From positions 6,431,501 through 6,495,500 of the forward strand of contig NZ_CP029190.1 in NCBI RefSeq assembly GCF_008642295.1: a stretch of 64,000 bases of DNA, written 5' to 3'. The notes under the pieces were generated by a model. It was not told the DNA's origin. It made no database searches and saw only the letters and a program-made list of their open reading frames with translations. The translations under genes were made by a program, and so were the position numbers. This DNA comes from Streptomyces venezuelae (GTDB lineage: Bacteria > Actinomycetota > Actinomycetes > Streptomycetales > Streptomycetaceae). This document shows positions 16,749-26,330 of this stretch, one piece after another (within the stretch, counting starts at the first letter, position 1; every line of letters begins with the position of its first letter).

Positions 16749-17660
16749 ATGAACAGCATCGAGATCCGCCAACTGACCAAGGCATACGGCACCACCCGGG
16801 CCGTGGACCACCTCAGCTTCGACGTGCTGCCCGGCCGGGTCACCGGATTCCTCGGGCCGAACGGCGCCGGCAAGTCCACCACGATGCGCCTGCTGCTGGG
16901 CCTGGACCGGGCCACCTCCGGCACGGCCACCATCGGCGGGCGACGGTTCACCGAGTTCACCGAACCGCTCCACCACGTGGGGGCCCTGCTAGACGCCCAG
17001 GCCGCGCACGGCGGGCGGACCGGCCGGAACCACCTGCGGGCTCTGGCCGCCGCCAACCGGATCCCGGCGCGGCGGGTGGCGGAGGTCCTGGAGCAGGCCG
17101 GCATCGCCGCCGCGGCCGACCGGCGCATCAAGACGTACTCCCTGGGGATGCGGCAGCGCCTCGGGATAGCCGCCGCCCTGCTCGGTGACCCCGGTGTGCT
17201 GCTGCTGGACGAGCCGACCAACGGCCTCGACCCGGAGGGCATCATCTGGGTCCGCGAGCTGATGCGGGGCCTGGCCGCGCAGGGCCGCACCGTGCTGGTG
17301 TCCAGCCATCTGATGTCCGAGACCGCCGCTTCCGTCGACCACCTGATCGTCCTCGGCCGCGGCAGGCTCCTCGCCGACACCTCCATGAAGGAGTTCATCG
17401 ACGAGCGGAGCACCGCCCGGGTGCGGCTGCGCACCTCGGACCCGATCCGTCTGCGGGCCACCCTGGCCCGGGACGGCCTGGAACTCGCCGAGGCGCCGGA
17501 AGGCCGCTGGACGGTCGACGGGGTCCTGGCCGAGCAGATCGGTGCGCTCGCCGCCCGGGAGGGCATCCCGATGTTCGAACTCTCCGACGAGCGGGCCTCA
17601 CTGGAGCAGGCCTACCTCGACCTCACCGCCGACCACGCCGAATTCGCCGCCGCCCACTGA
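16749..17660 (+). CDS. ABC transporter ATP-binding protein
   Basis: 303-aa DrrA/BcrA-type exporter ATPase. Walker A is GPNGAGKST (residues 36-44), the signature is YSLGMRQR, Walker B is LLLDEPTNGLDP, and the H-loop reads SSHLMSE. The C-terminal extension of about 70 residues is usual for this subfamily. It pairs with the membrane protein 31 bp downstream, and is divergent from the two-component operon that may regulate it. The substrate is probably a hydrophobic compound or peptide (family inference). Confidence 0.93.
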   Translation: MNSIEIRQLTKAYGTTRAVDHLSFDVLPGRVTGFLGPNGAGKSTTMRLLLGLDRATSGTATIGGRRFTEFTEPLHHVGALLDAQAAHGGRTGRNHLRALAAANRIPARRVAEVLEQAGIAAAADRRIKTYSLGMRQRLGIAAALLGDPGVLLLDEPTNGLDPEGIIWVRELMRGLAAQGRTVLVSSHLMSETAASVDHLIVLGRGRLLADTSMKEFIDERSTARVRLRTSDPIRLRATLARDGLELAEAPEGRWTVDGVLAEQIGALAAREGIPMFELSDERASLEQAYLDLTADHAEFAAAH

Positions 17661-17691
17661 CCACCCCATACCGACAGGAGGCAGTACCCCC

Positions 17692-18444
17692 ATGTTCGCC
17701 ACCGCCCTGCCCACCCGCCCCGTCCTGCACGCGGAATGGATCAAGATACGGTCGCTGCGCGGCACCTTCTGGTCGCTGATCGCCGTCTTCGTGGCCACCG
17801 CCGGGATCCAGGCACTCACCGCAGCCGCCATCGGTACCGCCGAGGAGGGCAGCATGGGAGAGGACCCGCTGCTCGCAGCCTTCTACGGCCTCAACTTCGG
17901 GCAGATAGCCGCCATCGCCTTCGGTGCGAGCGCGTTCTCGAACGAATTCCACAACAACGCCCTGAGGGTCACACTGACGTCGGTGCCGGACCGCACCCGC
18001 TTCTACCTGTCGAAGGTCCTCATGGTGGGCGGGCTCGCGCTTCTGGTGGGCCAGGTCACCGGGGTCGTCACCTTCGTCGCAGGCCAGGCGTTCATGGGGC
18101 AGTACGCCATCGGGCTCGGAGACGAGGGCGCGGTCCGTGCCATGGTCGGCAGCGGGGTCTACCTGGCCCTGATGGCGCTGTTCGCCGCTGGACTGACAGC
18201 GATCCTGCGCAGTGGTACCGCGGTGCTGAGCATGCTCATACCGTTCATCCTGATCGTCTCCTTCGTCGTGGGTGAAGTCGTGGGGGGCATCAGCCAGTAC
18301 CTGCCGGACCGTGCCGGGCAGATGATCATGCGCATCGAGCCGCACGGCGAGCTCGGTCCCTGGACCGGACTGGGAGTGACCGCGCTGTGGGCGCTGGCCG
18401 CACTGGCCGGGGGCTGGCTGGCGGTGCGCCGACGGGACGCGTGA
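17692..18444 (+). CDS. ABC transporter permease (ABC-2 type)
   Basis: 250-aa membrane protein with about six transmembrane segments, beginning with HAEWIKIRSLRGTFWSLIAVF, the typical ABC-2 permease N-terminus. The ATG at 17692 follows CAGGAGG; the longer frame from 17542 overlaps the ATPase gene and is rejected. It ends in GGWLAVRRRDA, a common permease ending. It forms the exporter with the preceding ATPase. Confidence 0.92.
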   Translation: MFATALPTRPVLHAEWIKIRSLRGTFWSLIAVFVATAGIQALTAAAIGTAEEGSMGEDPLLAAFYGLNFGQIAAIAFGASAFSNEFHNNALRVTLTSVPDRTRFYLSKVLMVGGLALLVGQVTGVVTFVAGQAFMGQYAIGLGDEGAVRAMVGSGVYLALMALFAAGLTAILRSGTAVLSMLIPFILIVSFVVGEVVGGISQYLPDRAGQMIMRIEPHGELGPWTGLGVTALWALAALAGGWLAVRRRDA

Positions 18445-18484
18445 CGCCACGCCAGTTGTCAGTGGTGGCCGGGATACTGACGGT

Positions 18485-18922
18485 ATGACCACGGCAGAGC
18501 ATCTAGAGACGATCGACCGGCTCCGGACGCGCGAGTTCCCCGCGGTCCGAGGCCGGTCGGGGCCGGTCGTCAGCGGGCCCGGATACCACCTCGCCGAGCT
18601 CGGCGGAAGCCGGTGGTACGGGGACGAGGACGCGGCCGACCGGCTTGCCGGAGAGGAACAGCTGTCGGCGGAGCACGGGGCGTTGGCCGAACGACTGACG
18701 GACCGCTGGGGGACACCGCAGGTGTTCGGCCTCCACGGCCTGCTGGCCCGGACCGGAGCGGGCGAGGAACTGCCGCAACCCTGGCAGGAGGTGTGCGCCA
18801 CGGCCGGACACATCCACCTGTGGCGGGCCCAGGACCGGTGGGTGGCCCTCTACACCGCTCACTGGGGTGCCGATCACTCCCCGCAGCTGATGGCCGCGGT
18901 CACCGTGATCGACCCGCCCTAG
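18485..18922 (+). CDS. Hypothetical protein, 145 aa
   Basis: Acidic soluble protein I do not recognise. It has no signal peptide or membrane segment. The C-terminal half contains HIHLWRAQDRWVALYTAHWGADHSP, rich in Trp and His. Codon third positions are strongly G/C, so it is a real gene. It may be transcribed with the upstream ABC exporter (40-bp gap). Its stop codon overlaps that of the convergent mug gene within the palindrome CTAG. Confidence 0.75.
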   Translation: MTTAEHLETIDRLRTREFPAVRGRSGPVVSGPGYHLAELGGSRWYGDEDAADRLAGEEQLSAEHGALAERLTDRWGTPQVFGLHGLLARTGAGEELPQPWQEVCATAGHIHLWRAQDRWVALYTAHWGADHSPQLMAAVTVIDPP

Positions 18923-19467
18923 AGAGGGGTGTCCGTCTCCGCTGCGGCGCGCAGGCGGGCGTATTCCTGGGCCATGGTTTCGGCGGTCCAGTGGGCATTG
19001 AGGCCGCTGGGGTTGGGGAGGGCCCAGATGCGGGTGGAGCCGATGGTGCGGGGCTGCTCGCCGATGGCGGCGCGGCGGTCGCCGAAGGCGGTCCGGTAGG
19101 CGGTCACGCCCACCACGGCCAGCCACTGCGGGCGCAGGAGCTGCACCTTGGCCGTCAGGATCCGGCCGCCCTCGCGGAATTCCTCCGCCGAGAGCTCGTC
19201 CGCCCGCGCGGTGGCCCGGGCCACCACATTGGTGAGGCCGAGGCGGTGGGTGAGGAGCTCCTCCTGTTCGGCGGGGGCCAGCCGGCGGGGGGTGAAGCCC
19301 GACAGGTGCAGCACCGGCCAGAAGCGGTTGCCGGGGCGGGCGAAGTGGTGGCCCGTCGCGGCGGAGAGGAGACCCGGATTGATACCGCAGAACAGCACGC
19401 GGAGACCGCCCGCCACCACGTCCGGCAGGACGCGGTCACGGGCGGCGTTCAGCTCCTCGGGCGTCAG
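18919..19467 (-). CDS. mug: G/U mismatch-specific DNA glycosylase (Mug)
   Basis: About 182 aa, uracil-DNA-glycosylase superfamily: removes uracil or damaged bases from G:U mismatches. The first active-site motif is VLFCGINPGLLSAATGHHFA with Asn as the key residue, and the second is ALPNPSGLNAHW. The start is uncertain. The conserved N-terminal helix TPEELNAARDRVLPDVV begins right after the purB stop and has only CTG codons available (19476 or 19467). The nearest standard start is GTG at 19419, which would drop 16 conserved residues. Coupling to purB translation is likely either way. Confidence 0.85.
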   Translation of the reverse strand: MTPEELNAARDRVLPDVVAGGLRVLFCGINPGLLSAATGHHFARPGNRFWPVLHLSGFTPRRLAPAEQEELLTHRLGLTNVVARATARADELSAEEFREGGRILTAKVQLLRPQWLAVVGVTAYRTAFGDRRAAIGEQPRTIGSTRIWALPNPSGLNAHWTAETMAQEYARLRAAAETDTPL

Positions 19468-19472
19468 GGGGC

Positions 19473-20906
19473 TCAGAGGATCGACCCCGGGGTGTAGCCG
19501 GCGGCCTCCGGGTGCTGCTTGGCGATCTCCTCGATCCGGGAGACCACGGTGGCGACCTGGTCGCCCGCCGCGCCCGTGAAGGACAGCTTGTCGGCCATCA
19601 GCGCGTCGAGCTGCGACCGGTCCAGCGGGATCCGCTCGTCGGCGGCCAGCTTGGCCAGCAGCTCGTTGCGCTCGGCACCCTGCTCGCGCATGGCGAGGGC
19701 GGAGGCCACCGCGTGCTCCTTGATGACCTCGTGGGCCACCTCGCGGCCCACACCCGCGCGCACGGCACCCATCAGGACCTTGGTGGTGGCCAGGAAGGGG
19801 AGGTAGCGGTCCAGTTCGCGGGCGACGACGGCCGGGAAGGCGCCGAACTCGTCGAGGACGGTCAGGAAGGTCTCCAGCAGGCCGTCGAAGGCGAAGAAGG
19901 CGTCGGGCAGGGCCACCCGGCGGACCACCGAGCAGGAGACGTCGCCCTCGTTCCACTGGTCGCCGGCCAGCTCGCCGGTCATCGAGGCGTAGCCCCGCAG
20001 GATGACCATCAGGCCGTTCACGCGCTCGCAGGAGCGGGTGTTCATCTTGTGGGGCATGGCCGAGGAGCCGACCTGGCCCGGCTTGAAGCCCTCGGTGACG
20101 AGTTCGTGCCCGGCCATCAGGCGGATGGTCTTGGCGATCGAGGACGGGGCGGCGGCCAGCTGCACCAGCGCGGTCGTCACGTCGTAGTCGAGAGAGCGGG
20201 GGTAGACCTGGCCGACCGAGGTGAAGGCGTGGGCGAAGCCGAGGTGGGCGGCGATCCGCTGCTCCAGGTCGGCCAGCTTGGCGGCGTCGCCGCCGAGCAG
20301 GTCCAGCATGTCCTGGGCGGTGCCGACCGGGCCCTTGATCCCGCGCAGCGGGTAGCGGCCCAGCAGGTCCTCCAGGCGGCCGTAGGCGACCAGGAGCTCG
20401 TCGGCGGCCGTCGCGAAGCGCTTGCCCAGGGTGGTGGCCTGCGCGGCGACGTTGTGCGACCGGCCGGCCATGACCAGCTCGGCGTACTCGCCGGACAGCT
20501 TGCCCAGGCGGGCGAGGACGGCGACCGTGCGGTCCCGGGCCAGCTCCAGGGAGAGCCGGATCTGGAGCTGCTCGACGTTCTCGGTGAGGTCGCGGGAGGT
20601 CATGCCCTTGTGGACGTGCTCGTGTCCGGCGAGGGCGTTGAACTCCTCGATCCGGGCCTTCACGTCGTGCCGGGTGACCTTCTCGCGCTCGGCGATGGAG
20701 GCGAGGTCGACCTGCTCGAGGACGCGCTCGTAGTCGGCCAGGGCGTCGTCCGGGACCTCGATACCGAGGTCCTTCTGGGCGCGCAGCACGGCGAGCCAGA
20801 GCCGCCGCTCCAGGGTCACCTTGTACTCGGGGGACCACAGGACGGCGAGCTCCGGGGAAGCGTAGCGGCCGGCCAGGACATTGGGGATGCGGGGCTTGGC
20901 AGTCAC
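19473..20906 (-). CDS. purB: Adenylosuccinate lyase
   Basis: 477-aa fumarase/aspartase-superfamily enzyme of purine synthesis. It splits SAICAR to AICAR and adenylosuccinate to AMP, releasing fumarate. The signature loop GSSAMPHKMNTRSCERV contains the catalytic Ser; HVHKGMTSRDLTEN and AGRSHNVAAQATTLGKR carry other active-site residues. The GTG start at 20906 gives MTAKPRIPNVL, the usual N-terminus. A TAGAAT -10 lies 8 nt upstream with no Shine-Dalgarno, so the mRNA may be leaderless. Confidence 0.96.
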   Translation of the reverse strand: MTAKPRIPNVLAGRYASPELAVLWSPEYKVTLERRLWLAVLRAQKDLGIEVPDDALADYERVLEQVDLASIAEREKVTRHDVKARIEEFNALAGHEHVHKGMTSRDLTENVEQLQIRLSLELARDRTVAVLARLGKLSGEYAELVMAGRSHNVAAQATTLGKRFATAADELLVAYGRLEDLLGRYPLRGIKGPVGTAQDMLDLLGGDAAKLADLEQRIAAHLGFAHAFTSVGQVYPRSLDYDVTTALVQLAAAPSSIAKTIRLMAGHELVTEGFKPGQVGSSAMPHKMNTRSCERVNGLMVILRGYASMTGELAGDQWNEGDVSCSVVRRVALPDAFFAFDGLLETFLTVLDEFGAFPAVVARELDRYLPFLATTKVLMGAVRAGVGREVAHEVIKEHAVASALAMREQGAERNELLAKLAADERIPLDRSQLDALMADKLSFTGAAGDQVATVVSRIEEIAKQHPEAAGYTPGSIL

Positions 20907-20914
20907 GTCAAGGG

Positions 20915-20937
20915 ATTCTACTGGCCGCACAGCTGTG
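20915..20937 (-). promoter_or_regulatory. purB promoter with palindrome in the spacer
   Basis: On the minus strand TAGAAT (20920-20915) lies 8 nt from the GTG start, and the perfect palindrome CACAGCTGTG (20928-20937) sits just upstream, where a -35/-10 spacer would be. It is a possible repressor site; no known regulator is implied. Confidence 0.45.
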
Positions 20938-20977
20938 GGTTTACGCAGGTCCGGGGCCCGTCCCGGGTTGTGGATTG

Positions 20978-21745
20978 CTACGAGAGGGGAAGCAGGTCCG
21001 GACGCTTCGCCGGCCGTCCGTCGCCCGAGGAGCGCCCCGTCAGACGGCGGCCGATCCACGGCAGCAGATGCCGCCGGGCGAACCGGAGGTCCTCGGTCCG
21101 CCGGACCGCCCAGCCCGAGGGCCGGCCGGGCGGCAGTTCGGCCCGCCAGTCCTCGGCCGGGGGCAGGCCGAGGGTCTGCCAGACGGCCTCCGCCACCCGG
21201 TGGTGCCCCTCACCGGTCAGGTGCAGCCGGTCGACGTCCCAGAGCCGGGGGTCGCCGAGCACCGGCGCCCCGTACAGGTCGACCACCAGGGCCCCGTGCC
21301 GGGCGGCGAGCTCCTCCACGACCGTGAAGAGCTCCTCCATGCGCGGCCGGAAGCGTTCCATCACCGGGCCGTTGCGGCCCGGCGAACGCATCAGCACCAG
21401 CTGCCGGCAGGACGGCGCCAGCCGTTCCACGGCCTCCTCCAGATGGCCCCGGACCCGCCCCATGTCCACCTTGGGGCGCAGCGCGTCGTTCAGGCCGCCC
21501 ACCAGGGTGACCACATCGGCGCGCATCGCGGCAGCCGCACCGACCTGCTCCTCCACGATCTGCCCGATCAGCTTTCCCCGGACGGCGAGGTTGGCGTACC
21601 GGAAGCCCGGCTCCCGGGCCGCCAGCCGGGCTGCCAGCAGATCGGCCCACCCCCGGTAGGAGCCGTCCGGCAGCCCGTCCGACATGCCCTCGGTGAAGGA
21701 GTCGCCGACCGCGACAAAACTGGTGTAGGACGCATTCATCTCCAT
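20978..21745 (-). CDS. SGNH/GDSL-family hydrolase
   Basis: 255-aa cytoplasmic esterase-like protein. Block I is AVGDSFTEGM (Ser nucleophile), block III is GGLNDALRP with the oxyanion Asn, and block V is DRLHLTGEGHHRVAEA with the catalytic Asp and His. There is no signal peptide. Two close in-frame starts (21745 and 21739) are possible. The C-terminal 50 residues are Arg/Pro-rich. The substrate is unknown. Confidence 0.9.
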   Translation of the reverse strand: MEMNASYTSFVAVGDSFTEGMSDGLPDGSYRGWADLLAARLAAREPGFRYANLAVRGKLIGQIVEEQVGAAAAMRADVVTLVGGLNDALRPKVDMGRVRGHLEEAVERLAPSCRQLVLMRSPGRNGPVMERFRPRMEELFTVVEELAARHGALVVDLYGAPVLGDPRLWDVDRLHLTGEGHHRVAEAVWQTLGLPPAEDWRAELPPGRPSGWAVRRTEDLRFARRHLLPWIGRRLTGRSSGDGRPAKRPDLLPLS

Positions 21746-21792
21746 GGCGGAGCGATGTTACCGCGCAGTCGGCCCGGCACGGGGGGCGAGGG

Positions 21793-22806
21793 TCAGGCCT
21801 GTTTGCCGAACAGCTCCCGCAGCACGTCCTCCATGGTCACCAGCCCGGTCATGGCCCCGTCCGCGCCCAGGACCGCCGCCAGATGCGTCCTGCTGCGCCG
21901 CATCGCGGTCAGCACGTCGTCCAGCGGGGTGTCCGCCCGGACCTGGGCGATCGGCCGCAGCGCCGGCGGCGGGAACGGCTCGTCCCGGGCCATTGCGTCC
22001 AGGGCGTCCTTGACGTGCAGGTATCCCAGGATCATGCGCTGGTCGTCGACCACCGGGAAGCGCGAGTACCCCGAGGACCCGGAGAGCCTTTCCAGCTGCT
22101 CGGGGGTGATGCCCAACCGGGCCGTCACCACCTTCCCCGCCGGCAGCACCACATCCGTCACCGGCCGCCTGCCCAGCTCCAGCGCATCGTGCAGCCGCTC
22201 GCCGGCCCGGCCGTCGAGCAGCCCGGCATCGCGGGAGTCCTTCACCATCCGGGCCAGCTCGTCGTCCGTGAAGGTCGCGGAGACCTCGTCCTTGACCTCC
22301 ACCCGCAGCAGCCGCAGCAGGCTGTTGGCGAAGGCGTTGATCGCGAAGATCACCGGCCGCAGCGCCCGGGTCAGCGTCACCAGCGGCGGACCCAGCAGCA
22401 GCGCCGTGCGCACCGGCTCGGCCAGCGCCACGTTCTTCGGCACCATCTCGCCGAACAGCATGTGCAGGTACGTCGCCAGGGCCAGCGCCACCACGAAGGA
22501 GATCGGGTGGGTGAGCCCGTGCGGGACGCCGACCAGGTCGAAGAGCGGGGTCAGCAGATGGGCGATGGCGGGCTCGGCCACCACACCCAGCACCAGGGTG
22601 CACAGGGTGATGCCCAGCTGTGCCGCCGCCATCAGCGCCGACAGGTGCTCCAGGCCCCACAGCACACTGCGGGCCCGCCGCTCGCCCTTCTCGGCGTACG
22701 GTTCGATCTGGCTGCGCCGGACCGAGATCAGCGCAAATTCCGCGCCGACGAAGAAGGCGTTGACGACCAGGGTCGCCAGGCCGATCAGCAACTGGACCGC
22801 GGTCAT
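21793..22806 (-). CDS. CNNM/CorC-type membrane protein, short partner
   Basis: 337-aa DUF21/CNNM transmembrane protein followed by two CBS domains (residues about 205-330). The N-terminal membrane domain includes NAFFVGAEFALISVRRSQIE, and YLHMLFGEMVPKNVALAEP is a family hallmark. The C-terminal CorC/HlyC domain seen in the upstream partner is missing here. Its start overlaps the stop of that paralogue (ATGA), so the two are translated together and may form a heteromer. Family members are linked to Mg or other cation transport; old hemolysin names are probably misleading. Confidence 0.9.
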   Translation of the reverse strand: MTAVQLLIGLATLVVNAFFVGAEFALISVRRSQIEPYAEKGERRARSVLWGLEHLSALMAAAQLGITLCTLVLGVVAEPAIAHLLTPLFDLVGVPHGLTHPISFVVALALATYLHMLFGEMVPKNVALAEPVRTALLLGPPLVTLTRALRPVIFAINAFANSLLRLLRVEVKDEVSATFTDDELARMVKDSRDAGLLDGRAGERLHDALELGRRPVTDVVLPAGKVVTARLGITPEQLERLSGSSGYSRFPVVDDQRMILGYLHVKDALDAMARDEPFPPPALRPIAQVRADTPLDDVLTAMRRSRTHLAAVLGADGAMTGLVTMEDVLRELFGKQA

Positions 22807-24158
22807 CGGGCCCCCTCCGCACCGTGCGCACCGTCGTGGCTTCCGCCCTCGGACTCCACGGGCGCGTGCAGCAGCACGCGTGCGGCCCGCCGCCCGCCGG
22901 CATCGACCACGTCGAGCTGCCAGCCGCCCAGCTCGAGGCTGTCGCCGACCGCCGGGATCCGGCCCAGCCCGGTCGCTATCAGCCCGGCCAGGGTTTCGTA
23001 CGGGCCGTCCGGCACCCGCAGTCCGATCCGCTCCAGCTGGTCGGTACGCGCAGCGCCGTCCGCCGAGTAGAGCCGGCGTCCGGCGGCGTCCGTGCCGGCC
23101 GGGGCCAGGTCGGAGGTCTCATGCGGATCGTGCTCGTCCCGCACCTCGCCGACCACTTCCTCGACGATGTCCTCCAGGGTGACGACCCCGGCCGTGCCGC
23201 CGTACTCGTCGATGACCACGGCCATGGTCTGCTTCCCGGACAGCCGGTCCAGCAGCCGGTCCACGGTCAGCGACTCCGGCACCAGCAGGGGTGCACGCAG
23301 CAGCTGGGAGACCGGGCGGTGGCGCCGCTCGGCGGCCGGCAGGGCCAGTACGTCCTTGATGTGGACGGTGCCGACCACCGAGTCCAGGCCGCCCCGGTAG
23401 ACCGGGAACCGGGACAGGCCGGTGGCCATGGTCGCGTTCGCCACGTCCTCCGCCGTCGTCTGCACGTCCAGGGCGGTCACCTGGACCCGGGGGGTCATCA
23501 CGTTCTCCGCGGTCAGATCGGCCAGGTTCAGGGTCCGTACGAACAGCTCGGCGGTGTCCTTCTCGAGCGCGCCCGCCTTTGCCGAGTGCCGGGCCAGCGC
23601 GACCAGCTCCTCCGGGGTCCGCGCGGAGGCCAGCTCCTCGGCCGGCTCCAGGCCGAACCGGCGCACCGTGTGGTTCGCTGTGGTGTTGAGGTGGCCGATC
23701 AGCGGCCTGAAGGCACGGCTGAACACCCGTTGCAGGGTGGCCACCCGCTTGGCGATGGCCAGCGGCGAGGAGATCGCCCAGTTCTTGGGCACCAGCTCGC
23801 CGACGACCATCAGGACGACGGTCGACAGCACCGTGCCCAGGACCAGGGCGGTGGACGAGGCGGCACCGCTGGACAGGCCCATGGCCTCGAACGGGCCCTT
23901 GAGCAGGGCGGCGATCGAGGGCTTGGAGATCATGCCGATGACCAGGCCGGTGACGGTGATGCCGAGCTGGGCGCCGGACAGCTGGAAGGTCAGGCTCCGG
24001 ACGGCCGTCAGGGCACTCTCGGCCCCGCGCTCGCCGCGCTCCACGGCCCGCTCCAGATCGCTGCGCTCGACCGTGGTCAGCGAGAACTCGGCCGCGACGA
24101 ACACGCCGCAGGCAAGGCAGAGCAGGAGCGCCAGTACGAGCAGAAGCACTTCGGTCAT
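22803..24158 (-). CDS. CNNM/CorC-type membrane protein, full-length partner
   Basis: 451-aa protein with a DUF21 membrane domain (GVFVAAEFSLTTVERSDLER, then VVGELVPKNWAIS), two CBS domains (about residues 215-335, including VIDEYGGTAGVVTLEDIVEE) and a C-terminal CorC/HlyC transporter-associated domain (about 365-435). The ATG at 24158 follows GGAGGTGAACCG. First gene of the two-gene operon; see the short partner. Likely role: Mg or divalent cation efflux or homeostasis at the membrane (family knowledge). Confidence 0.92.
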   Translation of the reverse strand: MTEVLLLVLALLLCLACGVFVAAEFSLTTVERSDLERAVERGERGAESALTAVRSLTFQLSGAQLGITVTGLVIGMISKPSIAALLKGPFEAMGLSSGAASSTALVLGTVLSTVVLMVVGELVPKNWAISSPLAIAKRVATLQRVFSRAFRPLIGHLNTTANHTVRRFGLEPAEELASARTPEELVALARHSAKAGALEKDTAELFVRTLNLADLTAENVMTPRVQVTALDVQTTAEDVANATMATGLSRFPVYRGGLDSVVGTVHIKDVLALPAAERRHRPVSQLLRAPLLVPESLTVDRLLDRLSGKQTMAVVIDEYGGTAGVVTLEDIVEEVVGEVRDEHDPHETSDLAPAGTDAAGRRLYSADGAARTDQLERIGLRVPDGPYETLAGLIATGLGRIPAVGDSLELGGWQLDVVDAGGRRAARVLLHAPVESEGGSHDGAHGAEGAR

Positions 24159-24386
24159 CGGTTCACCTCCGTCCAATGATCAGCCAGGCGGGGAACAGAT
24201 GCGCGATGTCGGGTACTGGGAGGCTCGTCCATGGGCGGACGCTCACACCTTTCCTTCGGACGTACGGGTGCACCACGGGTAACGGTGTCCCCACATGGTA
24301 AAGGACGGGCAAAGCGGCGGTGCAGCCGGTCTCGCGGTACGGAATTCGGTGGCCCGCCGGCGACCGGCCGTGCTTCGCTTCCGGCC

Positions 24387-24815
24387 ATGATCGAGCCACT
24401 GATCCGGACCGCAGACCCGGCCGATGCCGAGGACGTCCTCCGCTTCTGGAAGGAGGCGGCCGAGGGGGAATCCATCACGGACGACCTCGCCGGAGTGACC
24501 GGCCTCATCGGCCGCGACCCCCAGGCGCTGATCCTCGCCGAGGCGGGCGGACGCATCGTCGGTACCGTCATCGCGGGCTACGACGGCTGGCGCTGCTCCC
24601 TCTACCGGCTGGCCGTCCTGCCCTCCCACCGCCGCCAGGGCATCGCGACCCGCCTCCTCGACGCCGCCGAGCAGCGCTTCCGCGCGGCCGGCGGGCGACG
24701 CGGCGATGCGATGGTGCTGGAGGCCAACGAGCGGGCCCACCGGACCTGGACCGCGGCCGGCTACCACCGCGAGGACCGCTGGCGCCGCTGGGTGAAGCCC
24801 TTCCCGACGGCCTAA
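24387..24815 (+). CDS. GNAT family N-acetyltransferase
   Basis: 142-aa single-domain GNAT. The start MIEPLIRTADPADAEDVLRF is typical, and the acetyl-CoA binding loop is LPSHRRQGIATRLLDAA. The ATG at 24387 fits; the frame continues upstream but without family features. The stop TAA overlaps the TAG stop of the convergent methyltransferase within CTAA. The acceptor substrate is unknown. The 24159-24386 gap carries the divergent leaders and nothing else recognisable. Confidence 0.88.
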   Translation: MIEPLIRTADPADAEDVLRFWKEAAEGESITDDLAGVTGLIGRDPQALILAEAGGRIVGTVIAGYDGWRCSLYRLAVLPSHRRQGIATRLLDAAEQRFRAAGGRRGDAMVLEANERAHRTWTAAGYHREDRWRRWVKPFPTA

Positions 24816-25498
24816 GCCGGCAGCTCCCCGAACTCGCGGCGGGCCGTGCCGATCACGCAGTACGAGGTGGGCAGCGCGGGTCCGCGCTCCGGCAGCCGGA
24901 AGGCCCGCCGCGCGGTGATCCGGAACCCGGCCGCCTCGATCGCGGCGGGCGCGTCCCGCGCGGTGTGGCAGCCGCCGAACAGACGTGGCCACACCGTCCG
25001 GTCCAGGGCCCGCTGGACGGTCGCCATACCGCGCCCGGGGGCCACGCCGTGCTCGAAGAACCGCAGCTCCGCACCCGGCCGGAGCACCCGGTGCAGCTCG
25101 GCCAGGGCCCGCGGCAGGTCCCGTACGGTGCACAGCACCAGCGAGGCCACCGCCCCGTCGAAGGCCTCGCTCTTCACCGGGAGCGCCTCCGCCGCACCGG
25201 GCACCACGTCCACCGGGACCTCCGCGCGCAGCGCCGCCTCCGCCGCCAGCCGGCGCAGGGTCCGCTCGGGCTCCACCGCGACCACCTCGGAGACGGCCCG
25301 CGGGTAGTGGGCGAAGTTCAGGCCGTTGCCCGCCCCGATCTCGATGACCCGGCCGGACAGCCCGGCCAGCAGCTCCCCCCGCAGTCCGGCGACCCCGCCG
25401 CGGGTGTCGGCCTGCACGCTCAGCCGGGCGTAGAACCGGGCGAAGAGGGGATGGTGGACGGCATCCGGTGGCAGCGGCCGGTTCGCTCGCAGGGGCAT
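24812..25498 (-). CDS. Class I SAM-dependent methyltransferase
   Basis: 228-aa UbiE/COQ5-like methyltransferase. SAM-binding motif I is VIEIGAGNGLNFAHYP, followed by VVAVEPERTLRR (acidic ribose-binding residue) and DGAVASLVLCTV (motif II). The N-terminus HHPLFARFYARLS resembles METTL7-like methyltransferases. It lies downstream of bioD on the same strand with a 111-bp gap, so it may be transcribed with the bio genes, but a biotin role is not indicated. The substrate is unknown. Confidence 0.88.
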   Translation of the reverse strand: MPLRANRPLPPDAVHHPLFARFYARLSVQADTRGGVAGLRGELLAGLSGRVIEIGAGNGLNFAHYPRAVSEVVAVEPERTLRRLAAEAALRAEVPVDVVPGAAEALPVKSEAFDGAVASLVLCTVRDLPRALAELHRVLRPGAELRFFEHGVAPGRGMATVQRALDRTVWPRLFGGCHTARDAPAAIEAAGFRITARRAFRLPERGPALPTSYCVIGTARREFGELPA

Positions 25499-25609
25499 GG
25501 CACCGGACCTCCTCGAAGCGGACGGACTCCTGCCGTCAGTCTTCCCCCGCCGCCGTGCCTGCAGAAACCCGACCGGCTCGCCCCCGGCCGCCCGGCCGCC
25601 CGCCCGGCC

Positions 25610-26329
25610 CTACGCCGGCCAGCGCCGCAGGAACTCCGCCGACGACCAGCCGCCCCCCAGCACCGGCCCCAGCCAGGCCCCCGCGCCCGCCCGGAACTCC
25701 GCCGGAGCCAGCGCACCCGCCCCGTCCGGTACGGCGCCCAGGAGCGGCAGCCCCGAGACCGCCGGCAGGTCCGCCAGGTTGCAGCGGGAGGCCAGGTCCG
25801 GCTCGGCCGGCCAGCTGCCCACCACCACGCCCGGCGACTCCAGTCCCCGCGCCCGCAGCGCTTCGGCGGTCAGCGCGGTCGTGTTCAGCGTGCCGAGCCC
25901 GGCCGCGGCCACCACCAGCACCGGCGCGCCCAGCAGCCGCGCCGCGTCGGCCAGGGTGTGCCCCGCCTCGTCGAACCGTACGAGCAGCCCGCCGGCGCCC
26001 TCAACCAGGACCAGATCGTGCGAGGCGGCCAGCTTCTCGGCCGCCTCCGCGATCTCCTGCGGCCCGACCGTCGGCAGCCCGGAGCGCCGGGCGGCGGTGT
26101 CCGGGGCCAAGGGCTCCGGGTAGCGGGCCAGTTCGGCGGCGGTCACCCCCGGCCCGGCCAGCCGCACCACCTCGGCCGCGTCCCCGGGCTCGCCCGGGGC
26201 CACACCCGTCTGCGCGGGCTTGAGCACCGCCACCGAACGGCCCCCGGCCGCGGCCAGAGCCGCAACCGCCGAGGTGACCACGGTCTTTCCGATCTCGGTG
26301 CCCGTCCCGGACACCACCACGACAGCCAT
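25610..26329 (-). CDS. bioD: Dethiobiotin synthetase
   Basis: 239-aa P-loop enzyme that makes dethiobiotin from 7,8-diaminopelargonate, CO2 and ATP. Walker A is [15 protein letters not shown] at the N-terminus; VLKPAQTGV and [11 protein letters not shown] are family motifs. The start at 26329 gives [10 protein letters not shown], only 1 nt after the bioA stop. Third gene of the bioB-A-D operon. Confidence 0.95.
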   Translation of the reverse strand: MAVVVVSGTGTEIGKTVVTSAVAALAAAGGRSVAVLKPAQTGVAPGEPGDAAEVVRLAGPGVTAAELARYPEPLAPDTAARRSGLPTVGPQEIAEAAEKLAASHDLVLVEGAGGLLVRFDEAGHTLADAARLLGAPVLVVAAAGLGTLNTTALTAEALRARGLESPGVVVGSWPAEPDLASRCNLADLPAVSGLPLLGAVPDGAGALAPAEFRAGAGAWLGPVLGGGWSSAEFLRRWPA

Positions 26330-26330
26330 C

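Noticed and set aside
18919..20838. Single 639-aa protein spanning mug and the purB region
   Set aside because: Only the last 180 residues have family sequence (Mug); the rest is a shadow frame of purB.
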